Positions 1 through 9,319 are shown, counted from the stretch's first letter. The stretch: 64,000 bases of DNA from Dyella amyloliquefaciens (GCF_004296575.1 NZ_SAYT01000005.1:620001-684000), one strand, 5' to 3'. Made by a program: numbers and translations. Notes: generated by a model from the letters alone, not told the origin.

Positions 1-791
1 GTGTCTTCGATGAGCACGATGGTCTGACCCGTGCCGGTGATGCCCGCGTTGTACACCGGGGTGAAGTTGTAGATCTTGGCCAGATCCGCCGGCACCACCG
101 CCTGGTACGTGCTGCCGCTGCTGGTGAAGGTGTAGTCAGCGTGCGGCTTGAAGTTCGTATGCGGGCGGAAGTCGTGCAGCGAGACCAGGCCCTGCACCAC
201 GCCGGCAAACGCGGCCGGGATCTGCGGATCGCTCATGTTGGCGATGTGCGCGACGTTGTTGACGCTCAGATGATGGATCTCCGTGCGGAAGGCGCTGCGC
301 ACCAGTCCGGCCGTACCCGAGAAGTCGATCATCGTGCCGCTGGGATAGACCTGGTTGACGGTGAAACCGTGGGACTTCAGCCAGCTTGTCACCGCATCGA
401 TATCGAGCTGCGAGGGACCGTACTGCTGACCGAATTGTTCGGCCGTGAGCCACTGGCGATAGTTCGGCGAGCCCTTGGTCTGCTGTGACTGCATGAACTG
501 CTCGAGCGCAGCTTCGCGATCGGCGGGACGCTTCAGCAACAGCTGCAGGTGCTCCAGCGGCTGGCTGTCGGCAACCGCGCCGCGGTCGTTGTCAGCCGTG
601 GCGAATGGCGACACGTTGCCCGGCAACGATACGCGATCGTTGTCGTTGGGCGCGCGTGTCACCTGTGGAGCAGACAGCAGGCCGATGGTGCCTGCCTGTG
701 CGTGCGTGGCGTAGGTAGTGCCTACGCCCGCTGCCAACAGCGTCAGCAGCGCTCTTGCGGTCACTCGACCGCATACGGATTTGAATCTCAC
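1..791 (-). CDS. S53 (sedolisin/pro-kumamolisin) protease, N-terminal part
   Basis: Secreted subtilisin-like serine-carboxyl peptidase precursor, truncated by the window edge; about 263 N-terminal residues are present. Translation from a GTG at 791 gives a hydrophobic signal-like start (ALLTLLAAGVGTTYA), then a Pro-kuma_activ propeptide of roughly residues 60-230, with family hallmarks such as SPNYRQWLTAEQFG, a segment ending VYPSGTMIDFSGTA, and FRTEIHHL. The start of the mature catalytic domain follows (YQAVVPADLAKIYNF, then GITGTGQTIVLIEDT). The start is supported by GGAGG seven bases upstream of the GTG. The catalytic Glu/Asp/Ser lie outside the window. S53 enzymes are acid-active exported endopeptidases, so a role in extracellular protein degradation is inferred. 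Confidence 0.85.
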   Translation of the reverse strand, partial: MRFKSVCGRVTARALLTLLAAGVGTTYATHAQAGTIGLLSAPQVTRAPNDNDRVSLPGNVSPFATADNDRGAVADSQPLEHLQLLLKRPADREAALEQFMQSQQTKGSPNYRQWLTAEQFGQQYGPSQLDIDAVTSWLKSHGFTVNQVYPSGTMIDFSGTAGLVRSAFRTEIHHLSVNNVAHIANMSDPQIPAAFAGVVQGLVSLHDFRPHTNFKPHADYTFTSSGSTYQAVVPADLAKIYNFTPVYNAGITGTGQTIVLIED

Positions 792-1102
792 GTTGCTTCC
801 TCCCACGAAAAGGTTTCGGAAAGGTCGTCCGGACGCACGACGCCAACGCCCCCTACGCTGAGGGTGGCCCATGGACCTACGCAAGAAATTGCTTTGCCGC
901 CTCCCCATACGACACGGCCATCGAAGACCGAGCGGCCCTTCGAGCGATAACGCCCGACCGCTTACGTGTTCCTTTCACTCACCCTGAAAAACGGTCGAAT
1001 GCCGTAGATTTTGTGCCAACCATCACACGTGTTGCACTTCTGCCACACACAAGCTTGCGAAGACTCCGACAAGATCCTGCTTTCGTAGCGCAGGATAGCC
1101 GT
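792..1102. other. Intergenic region upstream of the S53 protease
   Basis: About 310 bases between two leftward genes. It must hold the protease promoter, but I see no convincing -35/-10 pair. A 7-bp perfect hairpin at 1073-1095 (ATCCTGC, nine-base loop, GCAGGAT) lies just past the stop codon of the MFS gene and could act as a weak transcription end; it has no T-run. Confidence 0.4.
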
Positions 1103-2776
1103 CTAAATGTCCTGACCGTCGTCCGCAGGTTGGTCGTCATAGCGGATCGACTGATACGTCACGCTCAAGGTGACGCGCGGCGGCTCGTCGTCTTCATGCA
1201 ACGCCCTCACCTGGTCGATAAGCGCCTTGTCTGACAACGTCATGCGATCGAGCATGCGCAGGTGCTGCAGCCAGCTTTCGACCAGCAGCATCTCGCGCCA
1301 GACTTTCTCGTTGCGGACATCGCGGAACAGTCCCCAGTAGCGGCCGCCATTGCGCAAGCGCAGGCTGCGCAGTGCGTCGGACATCGCCACGAATTCGGCC
1401 GCGCGCTCGACGGGAATGATGTACTCGATCGACATCGCCACGTCGCCACGCTCGTGATCGAAGTCGAGCTGCGGCGGGTTCGTCTTGCCCCGCGTGACCA
1501 GTCGCAGGCTGCCTGCATCCAGTTGCGGGAATTGCGAGTGATAGAGCAGGAAGGTGGCGATGGCCGTCACGATCGCCGAGGCAAGGATCGCGCCCGATAC
1601 GCTCATGGTTTCGGCGAGATGGCCCCACAGGAACGAGCCGATGGCCAGGCCTGCATACAACGCGGTCTGGTAGAGCGCGAGCGCACGTCCCTTCACCCAG
1701 TCCGGCACCAGGATCTGCACATTGGCGTTGTACTCGGTGAGTGCGGCGATCCAGCACGCACCCGCCACGCCCAGCGCCGGCATCATCACGGCCAGGCTTC
1801 GCGCATAGGCCAGCAGCACGAGCATCACCGCCAGCGTGCCAGCTGCCATGCTGATCAGGCGACTCGAACCCACCCGGCGGCGCAGCGACGGCACCAGCAC
1901 GCTGCCGAGGATCGCACCGATACCCAGCATGCCCAGCATGTAGCCGTACAACGCCGCGCTGCCGTCTGGAAAATCACGCGCAACCAGCGGCAGCAGGGCC
2001 CATATGACGCTGGCCGTGAAGCCGAACATGAAGGAACGCAGCATGGCGAGCCGCGTCACCGTGGAATTCCAGGTAAAACGGAGCGCAGCCACCACCCCTT
2101 CGCGAATGCCTTCGGGCGGCAGGCTGCGCACGGGCACTTCACGGCGCCAGTACCAGAGGGCCGCCAGCAGCGCGATGTAGCTCAGCGTATTGACCAGGAA
2201 CACCCAGCTCGGCGCGAGCACGCTCAACATGAGGCCACCCAGCGCCGGTCCCAGCGCGCGGGCAACGTTGTAGTTCACGCCGTTGAGCAGCACGGCCGAA
2301 CTGACCATCTCACGCGGCACCTGCTCGCCCACGGCCGATTGCCACGCCGGCACGGTGATCGCACTGCCAAGTGATATCCACAGCACGGCCAGGATCAGCA
2401 CCAACGGATCCAGGTAACCGATGAAGGCCAGCACCGTGAGGAAGATCGCGCCGGCCATCTCCACCGCCTGCCCGATCAGCATGATGCGTCGCTTGTCGTA
2501 GTTGTCCGCCAGCACGCCCGTGGCAATCGACAACACGACCAGCGGCGCCGCCGACGCGACCTGCACCATTGCCACCATGATGGGACCGGCATGCGCCGCC
2601 GTGATCACCCAGGCCACGGCCACGGACTGCGCCCAGGTGCCGAGGTTGCCGAGCAGGTTGGCGATCCAGATATGGCGGAATGCCGTCACGCCAAGCGGCG
2701 ACAGGATGCTGGCCTCACGGGGCGATGATTCCGCGCGCGGGGCAGCATCCACTTCCGGCGAGGTCGATTGCAGCAT
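1103..2776 (-). CDS. MFS exporter of the MFS_3/enterobactin-exporter-like type
   Basis: Major facilitator protein of about 557 residues in the inner membrane. After a short polar N-terminus, around a dozen hydrophobic helices run to about residue 420, with the first starting at TAFRHIWIANLLGNLGTW and the typical loop GVLADNYDKRRIM between helices 2 and 3. A soluble C-terminal tail of about 110 residues (from YIIPVERAAEFVAMSDALR) resembles the antibiotic-biosynthesis-monooxygenase-like tail common in the MFS_3 (PF05977) group. Family members export siderophores or drugs; the substrate here is unknown. The frame is open another 36 codons upstream to 2884, but that stretch is Arg-rich and unlike a transporter start, so the ATG at 2776 is preferred. 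The ribosome site there is weak. Confidence 0.8.
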   Translation of the reverse strand: MLQSTSPEVDAAPRAESSPREASILSPLGVTAFRHIWIANLLGNLGTWAQSVAVAWVITAAHAGPIMVAMVQVASAAPLVVLSIATGVLADNYDKRRIMLIGQAVEMAGAIFLTVLAFIGYLDPLVLILAVLWISLGSAITVPAWQSAVGEQVPREMVSSAVLLNGVNYNVARALGPALGGLMLSVLAPSWVFLVNTLSYIALLAALWYWRREVPVRSLPPEGIREGVVAALRFTWNSTVTRLAMLRSFMFGFTASVIWALLPLVARDFPDGSAALYGYMLGMLGIGAILGSVLVPSLRRRVGSSRLISMAAGTLAVMLVLLAYARSLAVMMPALGVAGACWIAALTEYNANVQILVPDWVKGRALALYQTALYAGLAIGSFLWGHLAETMSVSGAILASAIVTAIATFLLYHSQFPQLDAGSLRLVTRGKTNPPQLDFDHERGDVAMSIEYIIPVERAAEFVAMSDALRSLRLRNGGRYWGLFRDVRNEKVWREMLLVESWLQHLRMLDRMTLSDKALIDQVRALHEDDEPPRVTLSVTYQSIRYDDQPADDGQDI

Positions 2777-3029
2777 CCTGGTGACTGACGTCCCGTGATT
2801 CCAGCTAGGTTCCGCGTTCGCTCGTCCTCGATGCGTGAACGTCCACGCTGCCTTGTGACGGCGCTCACAGGGGATTAGGCTCAATCGCGGGGAGCCAGGA
2901 AACAGGCATCGAATCCAGAGGCTGCGCGCCTAGGCGCCGTGGGCTCATGCCGATCGCAGCACTCCTCTCGACTCCACATCCGGCCGCCTTCACACGGCCG
3001 TATTCATCAACCGCAACGAGGAAAGGGAT

Positions 3030-3881
3030 ATGTCCGTCGGCGAGAAGATTTGGATTGCGGAGCACGGCGAGCGCAGCGGGCCGTTTCCGGTGGATGAGGT
3101 GCGTCGATGGATGACGGAAGGCCGCTATGACGCGCAGACGCTGGCATGGCGCAACGGCATGCCGGAATGGGCGCCACTGTACTCACTGTTTTCCGAACGC
3201 CCTGCTCCGGCCGGCCCCTTGCCGCCATCGCCGCCGCCGGCCGCCGCCGTGTTCGATGCCACGGATCGCCCCGCGGCCACGCACATGCTCGACGAACCTA
3301 CCTCCGCCTATCGCGCGCCCGCAGAAGCCCCGGATGAAGACCTGCCGCCGGCGCCCTCCATGCACTGGGGCGTGCTGCTACTGCTTGGCATCGTGACGCT
3401 GGGCATCTTCACGCTCGTGTGGCCTTTCATGCAGGCCAACTGGGTCCGCAAGATCGACAAGGACAGCAAGGCGATGCTGTGGCTCGGCATCGGCGTGGTC
3501 TGCCTGGTGGTCGGCGAAGTAGTGTCGATCGGCCATCCGTTCTCGCTGCTCGGCAGCTTGTTGAGCCTGGCCTACTTCGTGCTGTTCATCACCGCCTACT
3601 TCGCCATGGCAGGCTCCATCCGCAGCAAGCTGGCTCCGCATGGGCTCCCGGTAGAGATCGGCGGCGTCACGCTGTTCTTCTTCAACACCTTCTATCTGCA
3701 AGGCCAGCTGCGCTGGATTGCTCGCTGGCAGGAAACCGGCGCGCGCCAGCCGGAGCCACCGAAGGTGGTGTTCTGGGTGTTGTGGCTGGCCGCGCTGGTT
3801 CTGGGCGCGGCCCTCGTCATTCCCGCTTACCAGCGCTACGTGCAGCGCATCCAGGCCATGCAGATGGAACAGAGCGAATAG
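3030..3881 (+). CDS. GYF_2-domain membrane protein
   Basis: A 283-residue protein of unknown cellular role. Residues 1-55 form a GYF_2 domain (WIAEHGERSGPFPVDEVRRW, later LAWRNGMPEW), a fold thought to bind proline-rich partners. A Pro/Ala-rich linker of about 50 residues follows, then a membrane part of about four helices starting near residue 112 (MHWGVLLLLGIVTLGIFTLV) with the layout of DUF4234-like proteins. The start has a strong GAGGAAAGG seven bases upstream of ATG. It is divergent from the MFS gene. A second protein with a GYF-like segment lies at 41287-42510. Assignment is from domain pattern only. Confidence 0.8.
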   Translation: MSVGEKIWIAEHGERSGPFPVDEVRRWMTEGRYDAQTLAWRNGMPEWAPLYSLFSERPAPAGPLPPSPPPAAAVFDATDRPAATHMLDEPTSAYRAPAEAPDEDLPPAPSMHWGVLLLLGIVTLGIFTLVWPFMQANWVRKIDKDSKAMLWLGIGVVCLVVGEVVSIGHPFSLLGSLLSLAYFVLFITAYFAMAGSIRSKLAPHGLPVEIGGVTLFFFNTFYLQGQLRWIARWQETGARQPEPPKVVFWVLWLAALVLGAALVIPAYQRYVQRIQAMQMEQSE

Positions 3882-3895
3882 AGAAGACAGCGCCA

Positions 3896-3922
3896 GGGAG
3901 CCCGGCCTCATGGCGGGCTCTC
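3896..3922 (+). terminator. Hairpin after the GYF_2 gene
   Basis: GAGCCCG (3898-3904) pairs with CGGGCTC (3914-3920) around a nine-base loop, between the convergent GYF_2 and DUF6326 genes. No T-run follows, so termination is uncertain. Confidence 0.35.
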
Positions 3923-3939
3923 ATGGCTGCACGATGGCG

Positions 3940-4362
3940 CTAGGCGCTGGCCACGCGAGGCCAGTGCCACGCCAACCATACGATGTACAGCGACAGCACC
4001 GCCTCGATCACGCCGAGGAACTGGTAGAACGTCCATGCGCCTGGCATCGAAATCAGGATGATGATGGCGTAAGCCACGCCCAGCGCAGCATTGAACCAAC
4101 GGCTCAACACCGCAGGCAACGCCAGGGAAAGAAAGACCATCAGGCTGGGAATCGCCATCAAGGCGGCCGTGCCCAACAGGACGCCCTGAGTGGTCGGGCC
4201 TAGCGGACCCATCTGCCCTTTCAGCATGTCCTGCAGGTTGCCAGGCTGGTAGAGCCCGAAATAATCGCCGTAGATGTAGCAAAACATCAGGCTGGCCCAT
4301 AGCGCGGACAGTTTCAGCCGAACGGGTACCTTGATGTCTTCCAAGGAAGGCGGCTTGGCCAT
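3940..4362 (-). CDS. DUF6326-type small membrane protein
   Basis: A 140-residue integral membrane protein with four hydrophobic segments (about residues 17-35, 60-80, 85-107 and 110-132). It resembles the DUF6326 family, with the marker MFCYIYGDYFGLYQPG near the N-terminus. No enzymatic residues can be named and no function is known. It lies about 20 bases downstream of the DUF4386 gene on the same strand, so the two are probably co-transcribed. Confidence 0.75.
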   Translation of the reverse strand: MAKPPSLEDIKVPVRLKLSALWASLMFCYIYGDYFGLYQPGNLQDMLKGQMGPLGPTTQGVLLGTAALMAIPSLMVFLSLALPAVLSRWFNAALGVAYAIIILISMPGAWTFYQFLGVIEAVLSLYIVWLAWHWPRVASA

Positions 4363-4381
4363 GACGATTCCATGCGTCGGG

Positions 4382-5092
4382 TCAGAGGGGATGTGAGGGC
4401 TGAACGGGAAGCCCGATCGGGCGGCGGACGCCCACGAACAGCAGCCACAGGCAGCTGCCGATCTCGCCGATGGCGGCCGGCAGCGTCATGTAGTCGGACA
4501 TGCCCATGTCGCCGTAGCCTGGCATCAGGATGCTGCACAACACGTCGACCACGTAACCCACGCAGCCGATCATCAGGAATACGCCGATGAAACGCGGCAG
4601 CAACCCCGAACGCATGACCAGGAATCCGAAGGGGAACAACCAGAGCCCCCAGAACACGCTGGTGATGAGTAATCCATGGCTGTATGCGTCGAGCGATGCG
4701 CGCACGAGCGCCATCAACTGATCGGACACGTGACTCACATCGCTGCGTTCCAGCAGCGAGAGCAGGTTCAAACGTTCCACCAGGCTCACCAAAGCGAGCG
4801 GTACGCTGATAACCACCAATGCCACCATGACGGCGGCCACCGTCGGATCGACCGCGCGCAACAGGCGGTAGAGCGCAAAGGCCAGCAGCAGGAACGCCAC
4901 CTGCTCCACCAGGAAACTCGCGATGCCGTAACGGAGCAGCGGCTCGAACGCCGCCATGCGTTCCAGCGTCGCCTGCGTATCGCCATGAACGACCAGCCGT
5001 GAGGGCACGTAGCCCAGGCTGAACATGCCTGTGACCACAACGATCAGGTAGAGCAAGCCCGCCAGCCGGGCCAGCCGTGATTCCGCATTCAT
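4382..5092 (-). CDS. DUF4386 family membrane protein
   Basis: A 236-residue protein with six predicted membrane helices, the first at LARLAGLLYLIVVVTGMFSL. The pattern (RLARLAGLLYL start, a YGIASFLVEQ segment before helix 2, FGFLVMRSGLLPR and FIGVFLMIGCVGY) is typical of DUF4386. The function is unknown; members often sit beside small transport or stress genes. The start at 5092 was chosen over an upstream in-frame ATG at 5140 because AAGGA lies nine bases before it and homologues begin near NAESRLARLAG. Confidence 0.8.
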   Translation of the reverse strand: MNAESRLARLAGLLYLIVVVTGMFSLGYVPSRLVVHGDTQATLERMAAFEPLLRYGIASFLVEQVAFLLLAFALYRLLRAVDPTVAAVMVALVVISVPLALVSLVERLNLLSLLERSDVSHVSDQLMALVRASLDAYSHGLLITSVFWGLWLFPFGFLVMRSGLLPRFIGVFLMIGCVGYVVDVLCSILMPGYGDMGMSDYMTLPAAIGEIGSCLWLLFVGVRRPIGLPVQPSHPL

Positions 5093-5609
5093 TGGACGCT
5101 TCCTTGTAGCCCAGTCAGCGGCCGGCTCGCGGGAACTCACCCACGGCCGGTTGAAAGTGCAGCCTTCCGTGCCACGTTATGACGAGCGGGATTTCGCGAG
5201 CTTGTGCCATTTGGCATGGCGGGCGAAGCCGGAGCACGGGAGCCATCCTCGGTGCGGCAGTCTGGGCCGGCGCTGCACCCGGCCTGGACTGGTTGAGGGC
5301 TTCGTTAAAGAAGAGCGCTGCTTTTTCGTTCAAGCCAGGGGCAAATGCTCGCCACGTACGGACCTTGGATTGCTCTTCCCACCCGCAGCTCTTCCGTGCA
5401 GCGCGATCCGTGGCAAGCGCCATGCGCTGCCCAGTCGAGCCAGGCGAATTTGTCGAACGATGCCCGCCTCCTGCCGCCATAGAAGCAAAAGCCCGACAGA
5501 AGACGTGCGCACTGAACCATGGTTTGGCCGGTGTGGCCGAACCATGCGATTCGGAGGAAAGGTTCGGCCCGCGGAGGTGTGGCTCTGCCGGGCCAAAACC
5601 AGGGTCTCC
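5093..5609. other. Non-coding interval with a palindromic cluster
   Basis: About 515 bases between two leftward genes. I see no credible coding sequence; the frames lack ribosome sites and have shadow-like composition. The right end holds clustered inverted repeats, described separately. The promoter of the DUF4386/DUF6326 pair should be at the left end but cannot be pinned down. Confidence 0.5.
5518..5546. repeat. 12-bp inverted repeat with extra half-sites
   Basis: CATGGTTTGGCC (5518-5529) and GGCCGAACCATG (5535-5546) pair over 12 positions with one mismatch (a G-U in plus-strand RNA) around a five-base loop. A further GGTTCGGCC follows near 5563, and a degenerate inverse copy near 5591. 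The cluster lies just downstream of the DUF1428 gene. Confidence 0.6.
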
Positions 5610-5966
5610 CTAGCCCGGCAGACTGACCACCGGCACGAAGCCACCGAAGATCATGCGCTTGCCGTCGAAGGGCATGCTGCTGGCGGCATCCATGCGTGGA
5701 TCTTTCATGACTTTCTCCATGCCCGCATCACGGGTGGCCTTGTCGGGCCATTCGATCCAGGAGAACACCACCGATTCCTCCTGCTTCGCCTGCACGGCGC
5801 GACGGAAATCGGTGAGCTTGCCGTCGGGCACCTCATCACCCCAGCACTCCACCACCCGGATAGCGCCAAACTCCAGGAAAATGGTGTCGAACTTACCGGC
5901 GTATCCGATGAATTGCTCTCGGTTGGCACTGGGTACGGCAATCACGAAACCATCGACGTAGGACAT
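5610..5966 (-). CDS. DUF1428 domain protein
   Basis: A 118-residue cytosolic protein matching the DUF1428 family (ferredoxin-like alpha+beta barrel fold) nearly full length. Markers are MSYVDGFVIAVPSANRE at the start, VVECWGDEVPDGK near residue 39, VFSWIEWPDKATRD near 67 and MPFDGKRMIFGGFVP near the end. Its biochemical role is unknown. The start is well supported by AAAGGA seven bases before the ATG. It appears to be a single-gene unit between the palindromic cluster and the tRNA-Gln terminator. Confidence 0.85.
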   Translation of the reverse strand: MSYVDGFVIAVPSANREQFIGYAGKFDTIFLEFGAIRVVECWGDEVPDGKLTDFRRAVQAKQEESVVFSWIEWPDKATRDAGMEKVMKDPRMDAASSMPFDGKRMIFGGFVPVVSLPG

Positions 5967-6216
5967 GACTATTTCCTTTGCGGGAAGCGGCGACCAGCAT
6001 GGCCGCCATCATGTATGCGACGAATGAGCATGCGCGGGATCGACAGGGGTGCGCTCTTCGTCCCGTCGCCGCTAACGGAGCCTTCTTTGAAGTGTGGTCG
6101 TGATCGGCGCAGAACGGCCACACGCAATTACCGGGTGCCCGAGATGTCCTGCCGAAGATAAGGTGCCAGGCGCATGACTTGCACCGACCAGGCCGCGGAG
6201 CACCGAAACGCAGGCA

Positions 6217-6250
6217 ATAAAAAAGCCCTGCTTTCGCAGGGCCTTTTTAT
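6217..6250 (-). terminator. Intrinsic terminator after tRNA-Gln
   Basis: GCCCTGC/GCAGGGC stem (6225-6242) with a four-base loop. On the minus strand it is followed by a run of T, directly downstream of the tRNA. An A/T run on the other side makes it potentially bidirectional. Confidence 0.85.
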
Positions 6251-6252
6251 TT

Positions 6253-6326
6253 TGGCTGGGAGACTAGGATTCGAACCTAGATAAACGGAGTCAGAGTCCG
6301 TTGTCCTACCGTTAGACGATCTCCCA
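6253..6326 (-). tRNA. tRNA-Gln (anticodon CUG)
   Basis: 74 nt including encoded CCA. Acceptor stem TGGGAGA/TCTCCCA with U at position 1 as in other bacterial tRNA-Gln; D arm GTC...GAC; anticodon stem ACGGA/TCCGT with loop CTCTGAC giving anticodon CTG; T arm CTAGG-TTCGAAT-CCTAG; discriminator G. It decodes CAG, a frequent codon in this GC-rich genome. It lies about 55 bases downstream of rpsI on the same strand and is followed by an intrinsic terminator. Confidence 0.95.
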
Positions 6327-6380
6327 AAACCCTGCTGAGCGGTACGCTCTGACTTGATGTACCGGCCAGTCGAAGCGGGA

Positions 6381-6773
6381 TTAGCGCTTCGAGAACTGGG
6401 TAGCGCGGCGGGCCTTGTGCAGACCGACCTTCTTGCGCTCGACCTCGCGGGCGTCGCGGGTCACGAAGCCAGCCTTGCGGAGCTGGGACTTCAGGGTTTC
6501 GTCGTATTCGATCAGGGCGCGAGCGATGCCGAGACGGATCGCGCCGGCCTGGCCGGTGATACCGCCGCCAGCGACGGTCACGTTGACGTCAAACTTGTCG
6601 GTAGCTTCGATCAGTTCGAGCGGCTGGCGCACGATCATGCGCGAGGTCTCGCGACCGAAGAACTGGTCGAGGGTCTTGCCGTTGACCGTGATCGCGCCGG
6701 TGCCCTTGCGCAGGAACACGCGAGCGGCGGAGGTCTTGCGGCGGCCGGTGCCGTAGTTCTGCTGGATAGCCAT
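6381..6773 (-). CDS. rpsI: 30S ribosomal protein S9
   Basis: A 130-residue, full-length S9, component of the small-subunit head whose C-terminal tail reaches the P-site tRNA. The conserved [15 protein letters not shown] start, [30 protein letters not shown] and the basic end [18 protein letters not shown] are all present. It follows rplM by nine bases (the usual rplM-rpsI operon). AAGGA lies six bases upstream of the ATG. Confidence 0.98.
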   Translation of the reverse strand: MAIQQNYGTGRRKTSAARVFLRKGTGAITVNGKTLDQFFGRETSRMIVRQPLELIEATDKFDVNVTVAGGGITGQAGAIRLGIARALIEYDETLKSQLRKAGFVTRDAREVERKKVGLHKARRATQFSKR

Positions 6774-6782
6774 GATGGTTCC

Positions 6783-7211
6783 TTAGATTTCCAGCGCCTG
6801 CGGCTGCTGTGCGGTATGCGGGTGCTCGGCACCGCCGTACACCTTGAGCTTGCGATACATCGCGCGGCCGAGCGGATTCTTCGGCAGCATGCCCTTGACG
6901 GCAATCTCGATGACGCGCTCCGGATGGGTGGCCAGCAGGTCCTTGAGACTCGTGGTCTTCAGGTTGCCGACGTAACCGGTGAAGCGGTGGTACATCTTGT
7001 CGTCCAGCTTGGCGCCCGTGACGGCCACCTTCTCAGCGTTGACCACGACGATGTAATCGCCGGTATCAACGTGCGGGGTGAATTCCGGCTTGTGCTTGCC
7101 ACGCAGACGGCGGGCGATCTCGGTCGACAGACGACCGAGCGTCTTGTCCGTGGCGTCAATCACGAACCAATCGCGCTTGACGCTTTCCGGCTTGGCGCTG
7201 AACGTTTTCAT
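6783..7211 (-). CDS. rplM: 50S ribosomal protein L13
   Basis: A 142-residue L13, an early-assembly protein of the large subunit. Family markers are [58 protein letters not shown] and [19 protein letters not shown]. The frame is open upstream to 7265, but the conserved MKTF start fixes the ATG at 7211. It is first gene of rplM-rpsI, divergent from the Fe-S protein gene, so the 130-base gap should hold promoters for both directions. Confidence 0.97.
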   Translation of the reverse strand: MKTFSAKPESVKRDWFVIDATDKTLGRLSTEIARRLRGKHKPEFTPHVDTGDYIVVVNAEKVAVTGAKLDDKMYHRFTGYVGNLKTTSLKDLLATHPERVIEIAVKGMLPKNPLGRAMYRKLKVYGGAEHPHTAQQPQALEI

Positions 7212-7342
7212 TTCAGAATACCTGGTCTGCCGCCACATGGGCGGTACACGTAATCGGTGGAACAAAGGCGCGAGATGATAACGGAGTTTTCATCAATCGC
7301 GCAAGCCCACCGACCGGTGGGATGCGAGCTGGCAATGATAGC

Positions 7343-8560
7343 ATGACCAGCATGGCGCTTGAAAAGCCCCCCTATACCCGAGAACAGAAGATCGCCGCCC
7401 TGGCCGACCAGTGCGTGCAGTGCGGGCTGTGCCTGCCCACCTGCCCGACCTACGGTCTGGACGGCAATGAGGCGGAGTCTCCGCGCGGCCGCATTGCCAT
7501 TGCCGCGGCCCTGGCACGCGGCGATGCCGAGCCCACGGAAGCGCTGCGCATCCACCTCGATCACTGCCTGGGCTGCCTCAACTGCGAGCGCGTCTGCCCC
7601 GCCAACGTGAAGTACGGCGAATTGCTGGTGGAAACGCGGGCCATGATCGGCCCGATGAAGCATCGCCCGCGCGGCCTGCTCACCTTGCTCAAGCAACCGA
7701 CGCTGCTTCGGCTGGCGGCACAGCTCGGCGGCGCTACGGGCCTGGCGCGGTGGAAGCAGCGGCTTGCCGCCCGCCTTCCCGCGCAGTCGGCCTGGCGCGT
7801 CGCGCTGGAGACCATGCCCGATAAGCCCGACAGGGCGCCTGCTGCACCCGCACTCGAGGTTTCGACCGACGCCATCACCGTCGCGCTGTTTCCCGGCTGC
7901 GTGGCCAGCATCGAAGACGCCGGCGCGGAAGAAGCGGCGATGTTGCTGCTGCGCACGGCGGGTTATCGCGTCGTCCGGCTGCCCGCCTTCTGTTGCGGCG
8001 CCATCGACCTGCATGGAGGCGACATGCCATCGGCCGACGAGCTCGCCGAGCGTACGCGCGAAACCTGGCAGGCCTCGGGCGCAAAGCACCTTGTCACGGT
8101 CACGCCGGGTTGCCTGGGCACGTTGCGACGTGCGCTGCCAGGCGTCGCCGTGGACGATCCGATCGGGCTGCTGGCCACGCGCGCCGATCGACTGCGTTTT
8201 CGCCCGCTCGCAGGACGCATCGCCCTGCACCTTCCCTGCACGCAGGTGAATGTCGCACGCAATGAAGCGGCACTGCAGAAGTTGCTGCGCGCAATTCCGC
8301 AGCTCGACCTGCAGGTGGTGCCTCGCGCACCCTACTGCTGCGGTGCTGCCGGAACGCACATGCTGGAATTCCCGGAGCGCGCCGCACGCCTGCGCGAAGC
8401 CACGCTGGGACAAATCGCCACCGTAGCGCCGCAGCAGCTGTTGTCGTCCAATATCGGATGTCGCCTGCATCTTGCCGCAGGCATGGATGCCGAGGGCCGG
8501 CGCTGGCCGCATATGCATCCGCTGACCCTGCTGGCGCAGCAACTGGAGAATTCGCCATGA
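7343..8560 (+). CDS. (Fe-S)-binding oxidoreductase subunit, GlcF-like
   Basis: A 405-residue protein with two N-terminal 4Fe-4S ferredoxin motifs ([12 protein letters not shown] and [12 protein letters not shown], within residues 25-90) and two C-terminal CCG domains (FPGCVAS with [11 protein letters not shown], and LPCTQVN with YCCGAAGTH). This is the architecture of the GlcF/LutA iron-sulfur subunits that pass electrons from 2-hydroxyacid oxidation. No FAD subunit (GlcD/GlcE) is nearby, so the substrate is unknown. Its stop overlaps the coq7 start as ATGA, which suggests translational coupling and a possible respiratory or quinone link. The start is ambiguous between 7343 and 7352. Confidence 0.85.
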   Translation: MTSMALEKPPYTREQKIAALADQCVQCGLCLPTCPTYGLDGNEAESPRGRIAIAAALARGDAEPTEALRIHLDHCLGCLNCERVCPANVKYGELLVETRAMIGPMKHRPRGLLTLLKQPTLLRLAAQLGGATGLARWKQRLAARLPAQSAWRVALETMPDKPDRAPAAPALEVSTDAITVALFPGCVASIEDAGAEEAAMLLLRTAGYRVVRLPAFCCGAIDLHGGDMPSADELAERTRETWQASGAKHLVTVTPGCLGTLRRALPGVAVDDPIGLLATRADRLRFRPLAGRIALHLPCTQVNVARNEAALQKLLRAIPQLDLQVVPRAPYCCGAAGTHMLEFPERAARLREATLGQIATVAPQQLLSSNIGCRLHLAAGMDAEGRRWPHMHPLTLLAQQLENSP

Positions 8561-9198
8561 ACGCACGCACGCTTTCCCCGCTCGACCGCCTGCTGGCAGG
8601 CGTCGAACGCGCCCTGGAAACCGTTGCAGGAGCGCCGGAGGCGGCACGCCCGTCGCCCGCCGACACCTTCGACGAAGCCGACATGGATGACGCCGAGCGC
8701 CGCCACGCCGCCGGCCTCATGCGCATCAACCACACCGGCGAAGTCTGCGCGCAGGCGCTCTACGACGGCCAGGCTGCATTGGCGCGCAACGACGAGAACC
8801 GCGAGCACCTGTTGCACGCCGCCGCCGAGGAGACCGATCATCTGGCGTGGTGCAACGAGCGCCTGAAGGAACTCGACAGCCGCCCCAGCCTGCTCAATCC
8901 ACTGTGGTACGCCGGCAGCTACGCCATAGGCGCACTCGCTGCGCTGGCAGGCGACCCGATCAGCCTGGGCTTCGTGGTGGAAACGGAACGCCAGGTGGAG
9001 GCACACCTGGAAGAGCACCTCGACCAATTGCCCGCGCAGGATGAGCGCTCGCGTGCCGTGCTGATGCAGATGCAGGCAGACGAGATCCGCCACGCGCACA
9101 ACGCCCGCGAACGTGGCGGCGTGGACTTGCCGTTCCCGATTCCGGGATTGATGCATCTGTCTTCGATGGTGATGAAGACGGTGGCGTACCGGATTTAG
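8557..9198 (+). CDS. coq7: Coq7-type demethoxyubiquinone hydroxylase
   Basis: A 213-residue di-iron carboxylate monooxygenase of the ferritin-like fold that carries out the last ring hydroxylation in ubiquinone synthesis at the inner membrane. The iron ligands are visible: E62 ([11 protein letters not shown]), E92/H95 (EETDH), E144 in the [11 protein letters not shown] segment, and E176/H179 (ADEIRH). The hydrophobic stretch [19 protein letters not shown] is the membrane-binding part. The ATG at 8557 overlaps the preceding stop by four bases; homologues also start near the LSPLDRLL motif. Confidence 0.95.
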   Translation: MNARTLSPLDRLLAGVERALETVAGAPEAARPSPADTFDEADMDDAERRHAAGLMRINHTGEVCAQALYDGQAALARNDENREHLLHAAAEETDHLAWCNERLKELDSRPSLLNPLWYAGSYAIGALAALAGDPISLGFVVETERQVEAHLEEHLDQLPAQDERSRAVLMQMQADEIRHAHNARERGGVDLPFPIPGLMHLSSMVMKTVAYRI

Positions 9199-9261
9199 TG
9201 CCTCGCGCGACGCGGCCAACCGCGTTTCAACGCTATCGCGAGCACCCACCCCTCACCCCGG

Positions 9262-9284
9262 CCCTCTCCCCAGAGGGGAGAGGG
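9262..9284. repeat. CCCTCTCCCC hairpin, dispersed repeat copy 1
   Basis: Ten-base perfect stem CCCTCTCCCC/GGGGAGAGGG with a three-base loop. It belongs to a common intergenic motif of GC-rich gammaproteobacteria; related copies lie at 9644-9664 and 52315-52339. Confidence 0.8.
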
Positions 9285-9319
9285 AGAAGTGCGGGACCGA
9301 CCCGAAAACCGGGATTGAT

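Noticed and set aside
7208-8647. A 479-codon open frame antisense to the Fe-S protein gene
   Set aside because: The plus-strand protein carries intact ferredoxin and CCG motifs; the antisense frame is a composition artefact.
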